Assembly: GCF_002234675.1 (NCBI RefSeq) | Contig: NC_019868.2 | Coordinates: forward strand, 26,364,293 to 26,428,292 | Length of the DNA: 64,000 bases | DNA from: Oryzias latipes | Taxonomy: Eukaryota > Chordata > Actinopteri > Beloniformes > Adrianichthyidae | Reading direction: 5' to 3' | Shown: one piece after another, positions 16,646-28,600 of the stretch | Numbering within the stretch: position 1 is the stretch's first letter | How the letters are laid out: the number at the start of each line of letters is the position of its first letter | The notes under the pieces: model-generated | Databases searched by the model: none | Told to the model about the DNA's origin: nothing | Seen by the model: the letters and a program-made list of their open reading frames with translations, nothing else | Made by a program: the position numbers and the translations under genes

Positions 16646-19600
16646 CTATTTCTTCATTTTGAGGTCTGCCTCCATGGCGCTTCGGCGCCCCCTGGTGCCT
16701 CCATCCTGCAAGCAGAGGGAGAGCATTGACAGTGAGAACCCGGAGCAGGTTCCTCGTGAGATCGCCGAGAAAACTGAACGAAGGGCGTTCTTCCAAAAAT
16801 GAGAGAAGCAAGAGAAAAAGATGATCAAAAGAAATTTAGAACATGCAGCGGGAAGAGAGGAAAACCTTCAGCGGGTCATGAAGAACTGAAAGGCAACAGA
16901 AAGTGAGGAGGATGAAGGTCACTGCTGCTGTTGGAGCAACGCAGGACTGAAAGTTGATGAGGGACGAAACAGACGTTCATGAGAGACGGACCGCTCTGTG
17001 GAAACATGTTCCTACAATTCCTGAGTTCTGGACCGGCTGAGACGATAAAAAAGGAAAAAAAATCTTCCAACTTTAGTTCAATTATTTTCCCTTGAGGATC
17101 CGTCCACCCTGATGCAAATGGTGTTAACGTGTTTTTGTGGATGATATCAATAAAATTAAGCTGAGAATTGCATTTCTGCATATTTCTTTAATCAAATCGT
17201 AAATCGGTAAAAAAAAGATGCTTAGACATTTAAACGATTAGATCCGTGTACGTTTTCCTCGCCTGAGCTGGCATCCGGCTCCTAACTGTACGGCTGGACA
17301 GCTGCAAAATAGCGCCCGCTGGCGGGGTTTGTTTACACCAACGATCCCACCCACAACTCAGAGAGGAATTTCTGATAAAGTCCTGCCGCTCTGCAGAAAC
17401 TACTTCCTAGAAAACCACACATTTAAAAAAAAAAATGTTGACTCAAAACGACACAATCCTAATTTAAAAAAAATCAAAAGATGACTTTAAAAATCCCAGA
17501 TGTTCTGGGAGGTTCTAGAAAAGTCCGGGGCCGTGTGAGCGGTGTGGGTTAAAAAAATTTGGGGGGCCCAGTTCTGGTGAGATCTGAGGGAGAACCTGCA
17601 TACTTACAAAGAGAGAAAGAAGGAAAGCAGGAGAGGCCATTGGGACACTGTCCTGTAGGAGGACAAAGACGGGAGAAGAGAAGAAACACAGGAGCGTGTA
17701 AACAAAGGCCAGCTTCACGTCAGGTTAGAGGTCAAACAAAGAAAGAACAGGAGCGGAGGGAGGGGGCACGCCGCCGCGGAGACGGACTCAAACAGACCCA
17801 TCTGTGGGGACGCATGACAACATCCTTTCAAAATAAGAGGCTTTCAACAGACAACATTTCAAGCTTTTTTAGTTTTGTGAACATTTACAGAAACTCGCGC
17901 TTCATTTTAGCTGTAAAAAAAAACAAAAAAGAGAAAAAATGACAAATCAGATTCATAAACTCATTCCTTTAAATGATCAGTTTTACAGTCATTAGTAAAA
18001 GTTGTTGCAATTGCTTTAGATTAAAAAACAAGTTATGAATATTAACCGTATTTTGTTTAATTTAGCATCTTTGTAGTTTTATTATTGATTCAAAGACATC
18101 AAGAACATGTTTTTTATTAGTCTGTGATTTTGATGCCTGTTACCAATTGAGCTGGGATTAAAAATATGAATAGTATATTCTTAAAAATCATTTGTAAATC
18201 AATCTTTACCTAAAAGTTGAAATATTGATTCATCCATGGTATGGAATTGGTATTACTTATTGAGACATTTTCAGGTTAAAACTGTTTTCAGTTAGTTTTT
18301 AAATGTAATTATTCATCATTATATTAATTAGAAATCTACCTTTGTTTAGTTTAAATGACTAGTTATGTGAGAAATATAACCAAAACAAAAAAGCAACAAT
18401 ATTTGATCAGAACACAAAACATTTTTGGTGATGTCAGCTTATGATCTGCTGCAAGGACTTTAAAAACTTTCAAAAAACCTGTGGGACACAATCAGACAAA
18501 AAAACGGGCAGACAAAGAAACAGGCAGGCAGACGAAAAACAGGCAGGCAGACAAAAAAACGGGCAGTCAGACAAAAAGACAGGCAGGCAGACAAAAAACA
18601 GGCAGGCAGACGAAAAACAGGCAGGCAGACAAAAAAACGGGCAGTCAGACAAAAAGACAGGCAGGCAGACAAAAAAACGGGCAAACAAAGAAACAGGCAG
18701 GCAGACGAAAAACAGGCAGGCAGACGAAAAACGGGCAGGCAGACAAAAAAACGGGCAGGCAGACGAAAAACAGGCAGGCAGACAAAGAAACAGGCATGCA
18801 GACAAAAAGACGGGCATGCAGACAAAAAACAGGCAGGCAGACAAAAAGACAGGCAGGCAGACAGAGAAACAGGCAGACAAAGAAGCAGGTAGACGGGTGG
18901 GAAAGTTGCTCCGTTAGCACACAGAGACACTTTAGCAAACCGATGAGCAGGGAGGCGAACACCTCCCCACGATGCCTCTGACAGCACACAGACGGCACGA
19001 CGTCCTGTTTACATAACATTGTAAACGTGTCTGAGTGTCACCGAGTTTTTCACTACAGGTACAACAAACACCATCAGCTGCAAGCGGCCCGCAGGCTGAC
19101 AGAGCAGGTTTCTGCTTACCGAGCTTTGATCCAGTTCACAACACACAGGCAGACACGTGTTTGTGATCAGGTCAACTAAACAATTACAAACCATTCAAAG
19201 AAACATAAAAGCATAAAGCTGTTTAATTTATCCAACTCAATAAGGTCTGATAGCTTAAAACAATGTGTTTAAATAAAGACTCGTGTTGGTTCCACTTTCT
19301 TATGAAAGGAAAACCCCACAGTGACCACTAAAATAAAAATAAACTGACAACATTAAACAATAAATACATGAAACCAGGAAAAATCAGAGATTTCTTCTGA
19401 ACTGATGGTCAACAGAATCCCATTAAAAAACAGATTCATCCAACAGTTCTGTGGAAAAACCAAGGTCCTTGTGGTAAGTATCTTTAAAACCCAAATCAGT
19501 AGGTCGTCTTAGAGGATAAAGAACCTTTTAATGGGTATTGAGTTGCGCTGCTTAGGTGCTACACTGTTCAGGGATCCAGTCTGGATTTTAGTGCGAAAAA

Positions 19601-22600
19601 TAAATAATCCCAAAGAGGTGACGATCTACAGGATGAAGCTTTAGGGAGCAAACATGGCGGTAAACTGAGCGTTCATCGGTCAAAGCAGAACTACGTCATC
19701 AAGATCATTGGTAGAATTATTCAGATTGGCTCAAACGTGAGACTTTTACATGTAAACAATCTGCGGTTACGCCTAGAGACAAAGACCAGGGAAACCTCGG
19801 AGCTGTATGTTCTGCTGAAGCCGGAGTCAGGCCTCACATGGAACCGTCTCCACTCACCTTCTCGGCCGGCTCTCCGGGTTTTCGGTTTCCCTCCCTGCCG
19901 CGGAGGCTCTTGGCGGAGATGGCGCTCTCCGACGTTTGCATGATGAGCTGCGTGGCCAGGAACTGCTGGACGTGCTCCAGGACATCGCGCTGCATCTCCA
20001 GCGCCATGTGGTACACGTCGTGGTCCGAGGAGTTGTACATGATGGCGTTTTGAAACATGAGCATGATGTCGCGCTGGAACTCGGCCGTGGTCCGGATCAC
20101 CCCGGACTCGATGTTCTTCTTTATGGCCGACAGGTCCATCGGTCTGGAACATCAAGGACGTCAAACTGTAGCGTTTGTTTGGTTTTTTGATGTGCGGCTC
20201 TCTTTCATCCTTTTGAGTGACGGCTTCAAAGCCGCGACGGCGTTGGCTCACCTGTGCACAATGCTGTGATAACCTGGGGCGATGTCATCAGACACAGGCT
20301 GTAGGAAGACGCTGGCATACCTGAGAGACACAAAACCCCTTATTTCACATCAATCTGCACCTGTCCCTTCAAACCGAAGGTTCTTTCCAGAGCTGCATCC
20401 TCCCCCCTTCCACCACAAAGCAAAGCAAAAATAAAAATCCACCTGTGATTGGCTGCAGCTCTCCACACCAGCATGATGGCCTTCTTCCAGATCTTCTGCG
20501 CCTGCACGGCCTCCTGGTCCTCTCCACACGTGGATCTGAAGCCGAACAGACTTAGCATTTGGATCAAAGTAACGGAAATCTGATGCTACCAAGAGACTCC
20601 AGGCTACCAACACAACTCCTCGTCTCTGCTTTTATCAGAGGAGAACAAGCACATCCACGTGTGGACACCTACAGCTGGGAGGACGAGGCGGGGCTGCTGG
20701 CCAGAGAATCGGCGGTGTAGCGCTGAGAGGGCGGCCCATAGCCGTCCTCGCTCTCGCTGGCTGCGGGCTCCACCTCAGACAGGTACGGACCCTCCCCTTC
20801 TCCGCAGTCTTCCTTCATCTCCATCTCTTCCTCCGGGTCTCCCTCACTCCCTGCGTCCTCCTCCTCCTTGACTTCCTGAATTTAGCAGCAAAAAGTAGAA
20901 AAAAAAACATCATTTCATTTTTTTTCTCTTCTGTTTTTGGATCCAATTGTTACCGTGTTGATTATGAACGTTACCTTAGACTCTTTCCCCGACACACAGC
21001 TGTCCTCAGAGTCTACAGAAAGTTGAGATAAAAAGTTTTGGGGAAAATATTTACTCTGTGAGACATTTCTTTTTTTTTTCCTGCCTCAAAATGTGGATCA
21101 GAAATCAAAAAAGACACAAAAAAACAGATCCAAGACAGGTGGACTATTGAGAATAAAGGAAAAAAAAGAGGATTATCAAGCGCATGTTTAAAAAGGTATC
21201 AGAGGAAGAAAGGTTCATCAGACAAATATAGTGACTGAGTAACAGCTGTTTATTTCTTTATAGAAGTCTATGGGATTTTGGCGTCTTGGAACCAGCGGGT
21301 ACTTCCTGTATAAAACGCCAGGGGGGGGGTCCCTCTGTCCAGTTCTCATGTTTAGGCAATATCCGAATTCCCTCCCTAATACCTACTAAAACACTAAATA
21401 GTGCGGGACTATGCAGAGCCCTGGATTTTTTTACTGCGTAGTTATGACGTCATCGATTTCTGGAAGTGAAATGTAATTGATATGAGCGTTTTGTGACAAT
21501 TATTTATGAGTCCACGGTGTTCTGAAGATGAAAATGTTGATGTTTTCTTTTAAAAAAACATTTAAATACATTTTTTCACAAAAATTGTTCAAACACAATG
21601 CATTGTGGTCTATATTGGCCAATCCAGTGAGCATCGATGCCCACTGGTTCTTCATAGAGACTCCTGGGAAATTCATTGGTTGGACATTAAACCTAAAGAC
21701 AGTTCAGATAAATGAAGTCTCTGCTTCCTTTTTTTTTATAAAAGGTGTTGATCTGTTACCAAATAAAAAAAAAGTCATTTAAAAATTCCTAGAAGACTAA
21801 TCTAACGTGAAACAAGCTGTTCTTCTGCGGTTTGTCTGTCAGCCTGAGAAGCAGAACTCACGGGAGTGAAAATCATTACACTCAACTTGAAAGCAGCGCT
21901 AGGAAGTCAACAGTGAGAAGGTGGACACCTCATAAAGGCTGTGACGATAACCACATCACCGCGGTGATGAAAAATCCCACACCGTCACAGCTCTACACCT
22001 CAAACCAAGATCTTTCTGCTTTTCACTGTCACCAAACATCTTCTAGAACACCCGCCAAAAGCTCTGCTTACCGACAGACGACACCTGGCTTAAACGTGGC
22101 GAAAACAGGCCGACGGAATTGACGCCACTTTTTTAGAGCTGGAAGTAAATGGTTTTCTATGGATGACGTCACAATCGCCCAGTCCAGTTCTCTGTGCCAG
22201 ACTTTAGTGACATCATTCCCTGCCACGACTAAGACGGAGACTTCAAATACTATTTGTTGGATCATGTGACCACATCTTCTGTTCACATTGGACGTCCAGC
22301 AGAAGACATGAGGTGGATAAAAGATGAAATGAATTCTGAGGTTCTGCCGGTTCCAGAAACATGGAGGGATTTCTACTGGAACCGGGTCACTTGGGTTAGC
22401 GCTCTGTTTTGAAACGATTAGGATCATAAGCCGCAAAACGTAATTTTGGTGTCGTTAAAACATAAAAACACAGAATAAAGCCTAAAAAAGGATTCATTTT
22501 GACATCTGTCTTGTGTCTGCGTGCGTGTGATCAAATGTGCTTCCTTTACCTAAACAGGGTGGGTTGGGTTCAGGCTGGCTCCAGTCCTCTCCATCACTCT

Positions 22601-25600
22601 TCACCGCTGCCTCCGTGGCCTCTTTCACCGCCGCGGCTTCCTCTGTGACCTCACTTCCTGCAGCTCCGCCGTCAGAGACGACGGCCACTCCAGTGACCTC
22701 CGACCCCTCGCCGTTTCCCGTGAACGGTTCCTCTTTTTTTACGTCGGGCTGACCGTGCGTCTCCTCCCCCCCAGGGGAGGGGGCCGTCATGGAGACCGGG
22801 TCCTGGGGCTCCTGCGCGGAGACGGCGTCCTGGACTGCGAGCTGGGGTTCAGAGGGCTTCAGTTCTTGGGTCTCCCAGGGCCCGGGGAGGGAGTGACCCT
22901 CCGAAACAGCTTCTTCACAGAGCGAAAGAGCGGCTTCTACAGCCGCTGCATCTAAAGCCTCCACAGAGTCGTCCACCTGAGAGACACAGAAGACTTAGCA
23001 GATATCTGCCCAAGCCACGCTGGATTCATTAATAACATAAGAACCCTCAAACTTTGTGGTCATTTTTGGGGTCAAAAGAGAAAACCTGAGGGAGACGGTT
23101 TCGTACCTTCTCCTCTATGATTGCGATGATGTCTCCAACAGTCTCCAGGTCCAGCTCATCCCCCATGTAGGACACGGCTACAAGGTCTTCTTCCACCAAC
23201 CCCGTCTCCTCGGTCAGATCCTCCTTCCCTGCAGCGTCGGCTTCTCCTTCTGCAAACATTTTACAAGTCTGAAATAATTTCTTTATTGGTGACAAACCAG
23301 AGATAAATATATTAGATTGAATAGAAACTAAAGACTTTTTTTATTCATAATCCTCCCTCGCTTATGTCAGGAGTTACGATCTAAAGATAAGTCCGTCACG
23401 TTGCCTTTAATGTTTCTGGAAATAATTTCTTTTCCTTTATATTTGAAGCACCATTCAGGCTCCAGAACCGTTTAAAAGTACTGGAGAAGCTACATTTAGC
23501 AATGTTTAAAATAAACAGAACTTTATTTCCTTCGTCATATTTTTAGAAACTTGTTGGTTAGGAAACATTCATTCTTTTTTTTTTTCTTACACTGACAAAT
23601 CAGACAATGTTGACTGTTCCCTTTCTATATTTTAAGTTACCAAAATAAAAGCACCATCAACTTGCTTGGGTGAAAACAATTTGTATATCAGATGCAGTTG
23701 CAGTGATTCACATCGTCATCAGTGAATGAAATTTACCATTTTATTACAATGAAAGATGGATTCATTTTTAGGCAGACTTTTTTTCGAAGCCATACTCTTA
23801 AAAACAAAAACAAAAGTGTTCCGGTTCAATATTGCAATATGTATCGTATCGCTGGAGGCGGATATTGTATCGTTAAAAAGTGATACTGCATCGCCAGACT
23901 CTTGCCAATACACTCCAGTAAAATCTATGAACACCAGGAGATCTTTGTTTTCATTTTATAACATTGGACTTATTTTTATACAAACTTTTGAACTTTGAGA
24001 GTTTAAATGAAAGAAAATGATAAAAATGTTCCTGTCTGAAGTGTATAAAGTGTGTAGTGAGGAGTCTTACAGCCTTAAAATGTCTATAACTGTTGAGAGA
24101 AGTTACATGAAAACTACTGCTGGACTGGAAAACAACGGTAGACGTTTCAGTCTGATCAAGCAGAGCGAGTGGAGCCGTCACCGATGCTCACCTGTGAGGA
24201 CCTGATGACCTGGAGCTAGGGCGGGGCTTGCTGTGGCCGCCTGCACGCCGTTGGCTAAACTTCCAGTGGAGTCTCCTTCTGCCACCTGACAAGGAAACAC
24301 CATTAGAATCGTTTAAAAAAAAAAGAAAAAAATCAGCCTCTTTGAAATCCTGGAGTTTCTCACCAGGCGGGGGCTGGCGGAGATCAGGTTTCCCTTTTTC
24401 AGCAGCTCTGATAACAGAGGTGAAGGCGGCGGGGTGGCTTTCTGGGTCAGGAGTCTTTTCTGTGGAGAGTCATCGACGAGAGCAGCAAGGCCTCCGTCTT
24501 TGGGCCCAGACCCTGGGGGGTCCGCTGCTGGCAGGAAAACCCCGATACCCTGAGCCTGTCGAAGGAAATGGTGAGGTCAGAAGATTGGAGTCCATCTTCA
24601 TCGAACACCGTCATCCTCATACTGACACAAAAACAGTTTTGACTAAAAAAATAATCTATGTTTCCTTCAGCAACAGGGGGCGGAGTTGTTCTGGTCGGCC
24701 CCCTCTCTCCCCTTTTCGCTTAATCTGGAAGGAAAATAAAAGGGTGTATTTACAACGGAGCGGGTGTTGGTGTCATCGGAGGGGATGCCTCCCGTCTCCA
24801 TGGACGGTGTGGACAGCGAAGAATCACTCTGAGAGTCCATAGCTGAGGGGCTGGCCCCCAGCGGAGAGCGGACAGTGACACTGGGCAGACGTTTGGGGGT
24901 GTTTTTAACTGCCTGACGGGCTGCAAAAAAAACAAAAAACAAGGACACCTGATTAGAGGACGGAGGAATTGATTTGAAAAACACAAAAACTGGGGTTTTA
25001 CTATTCAGTGGATTCGTCTCATGAACTGCAGGCGTGAAAAAGGTTTTTATAGAGAAAATTAATGCCCGACAAGGTGTCCATTATCAGAAATTAATGGACG
25101 AGATCTTAAAAAAATCCAGAAAAAAAAACCTACCTTGATAAGCCATTTCTGTGGCTTTCCTCTTCTGCTCAGCTTCCTCTTCATCCTGTTTCTTCTTTCT
25201 GGTAAATAAATAAGCATGTTTTATCTGATAAAGAAGAGAAAACTGTTCTGTCCTCACTGTAGACGACCAAATGTGGTCCTTTGCATCCTAAATATAAAGA
25301 GAAAACTTGGCCGACTTTGTGTCTGTGTACATCCTCAGGTTGTGCTTTCACTGCTTCAAAGCTAACTGGACTTAATGCCGTTTTTTGAGCAGCTTTCTTG
25401 ATTCTGATGAGATTAGTCACTAAATTGACCTGCTCATTTCTGTGACTGGAAATACTCATGAGTTTGTTATATAAGTGGTCAAGGAACACTTGTAAAAGTG
25501 TTCTGAGCGTGTTTGTGTGCACATTTTATTTTGTTAACTTCATCAGACTTTTTCAGGAGGAAGAAACCATCAGATGAAGTTTAATCCACATGTTAACACC

Positions 25601-28600
25601 TGTTATTCTCAGTTTAGTCTGAAAATATAATCATCTCATGCCTAGGGCTGTGACGATAACCGTATCACCGCACCTTTTTTTTAAGAAGTTCTGCATACTA
25701 TAATAAAATATAATATGAACTATAATAAACACATTCATCTTTGCTGCTAATTGAATTTTTCTGCTAGTCCTGTGTTCAGACTTCACGGGTTTCTGGGGGA
25801 AACCTTTTATCACTCTTCTCCTTCACTCCCCGCACCCGCCTGCGCTGCGCGCGGCTGTCACTGCCTCTACGCTGCACGCGCTCCCTCTTCTCACACACAC
25901 TCTTGTGCGGTTTCAGAAGCACACATTCATCCTCATTCTACAATAGAAGTTTCTTTCTTGCGAGGAGATACGACAAATTTATTGCGTTCTAATTATTAAT
26001 TTCCATTGTATTCATTTCCATTACAAGCTGCGTTCTTTTTGTGTTGGGGGGGATTATTACTGTTCTCCTTCACTCTGTAACACCAAACATGAACGTGCAC
26101 TGTTAGATTTCCATGAATATCACTACATGTTTTGTCTGTGAACTATTTTGTGCAGCGCAAAGTTACGTGTCTGTATAAATAAAGGCGGAGCCTCCTGCCC
26201 CGCCTTCTTCATGGGTGTCAGGCTTCATGGCTACCGGAAAGGTGACAAAGTGTCTGCAGTCTGTTTATTACTGGGCAATATATAATATTCTATGAAGGCG
26301 TCTGTACCAGAGAGCACGGGTGAAATTGTGTGCAGCTAGAAAGCGGTCCGCTGCAGAAGAATCAACACGCACCCCCAACATACGTGTGTGCTCCTTCCTC
26401 CTAGTCCTACACACGACGCAGCGCGCTCACACACACATAGTCAATCTACAACACCTATATAGTTAGTTCATTTGTTAGATAGGTAGTAGTTAGTTGTTAC
26501 TGTTATTTGTTAATAAGGAATACTACATTATAATTGTATTTATTTCTGATGCGGCCGCCGGGGGATTTTGTGTTTTGTTTTTGTTTTTTTTGGCTGCGGT
26601 TAACCGCGACACCGCGGCCCCTGCTGGTTTACCACTGCGGTGATCAAAAATCCCACACCGTCACAGCTCTTCTCACAACATAAAGGAGGTGGTTTTGTCT
26701 GAACTGAGTTTTCTTGTAAATATAAGCTTCCTCTCAGGTTCAGGTATTAACCTACATGCAGACTTACAGCGTGATGTCCGACCACAGCTCCTTCAGCTGG
26801 GAGTCCATGTGACCTGCATGTATCAGCTCCATTTCTTTCTTCAGTTTCCTGTGAAGTCATGAAAAAAACAACAAACAAACAAAATCATTTGGAGTTAAAC
26901 ATAATTATTTTTACCAAACATCTCCTTTTGAAAAATGAAATTACATTTTGCACAGAAAGAGTTTTTTTTTCATTTCAGAGATGTTTGATTCTTTAACAAA
27001 CTTATTCAAGATCGTTGGAAAAAAAAACAAAAGACAGATTTCACAGTTAAATAATAAAAAAAAAGAAACAATAAAAGTTTTCATTTTAATGTCTGTTTTT
27101 ATACGTTTTACTCAAACGTTTTAATGTATGTTGTTGTTAGTTTTTGGTAGCTAGAACGTATGGGGTCAACAATTATGACAATTTGTATAAATAAAGGACT
27201 TTTCCCCAAATTCTTGGCTTAGTGTGTGACTAATTAGTACAAATGACAATTTTTGACTTTTTTTAATCCCACAAAAATATTCTCAGAAGTTCATTTTTTG
27301 CTCAGCATCTAATCAGAGTCTGACAAATTTCACAGATTTACCTTATAAATATAATAATAAAACTGTCTAATAAACTGTTAAAGTGATTAATCTCTAATTA
27401 TATCACTCGACTTGTTCCAAAAATTGATTTGTGATTTTTTGTAATGAATAATAATTTGCACATATTTTTAACTTTTGATACTTGACCTGCATAAGCTATG
27501 ATGATGTCTGAAATAGTCTTATGTCTATTTTTTCTGATCGAGTGTTATTTCTAATCATAGTCAGGATTTTTCTAATGAAAATAATCTGCACTTATTTTAG
27601 ATAACTGATCTGCATGTGCTCTGTTGAGTTCTAAAATAGAGTTATGTCCATTTTTATATAATTATTAAGTAATTCATCTTTGTCATGTGATTTATTGATA
27701 CTGAAGGATTCTTAATTCTGTCTGATAGAAGTTAATAACCGGAAAATGATAAATCATGTAAGGAAAATGGTACAGTAGAAACTTCCTTCCACTCCCTTTC
27801 AAGCAATCATTGATTTAATGTCTAATGATCCTAAGTTTGATACGTCTTTGTATGAATGTATAACTGCTGATTGTATCATTTTGTGCATTATGTAAGGGTT
27901 AATGGCTGACGAATTGTGCGTTTATATTACTTTTTAACGCACGCCGTGGAAGCCTGAACCGCATCGGACGGTTGCTTCTGCGAAGTGCGTTAAAAAGTAA
28001 TAAACGCAATCTTCGAAGGCCATTAACCCGCTTATACCATGGTCAGTTACAAAAGCAATAAATACTAACCAGGTTTTAGTCCTCCATTCATGCTTTTTTT
28101 TTTTTCGATTTGGATCGCTTTTCTCACAAAAAGCGGACTATATGTTACGTGATGCGGCGCATCGCAGCACCACCGCTGCAGTCAAGATTCGGCGATATAT
28201 ATATGCTGATCGCCCCGATGAGTTGAATAAAGCATCTGTTCAGAGAGAAAGTTCATCTCTTACCGCTTGATTTTGTCCAGATGATGAAGCAAAAGGTTGT
28301 TTTAAAGAAGCCGGCGCAGTGATACAAAACATTTAAGCTAGGTGACCGGAACTTCTTTTTTCACCGTGCGGTTATCAGGTTTTAATGCACACCCAGCAAC
28401 CAATCAGAATCGAGTATTCAACCGGACCATGGTATAATCTTGCTTTGATTGCTTAAAATAAACAATTTAAAATCAAATTACATTATAAAAAAACCACTGG
28501 AGTTGACCAATCAGAGTAATCTGAGGGATGGCTGCTGTCCCCAAAGCAACAGTGTCAGCAGGAAAAGCATCCAGGAGGCTTTTTAGCAGGACTTCATATA

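Noticed and set aside
18441-19019. Several 120-175-aa ORFs on both strands (Lys/Gln-rich and Cys/Leu-rich)
   Set aside because: All come from the minisatellite; the unit lacks stop codons in several frames, and the proteins are low-complexity.
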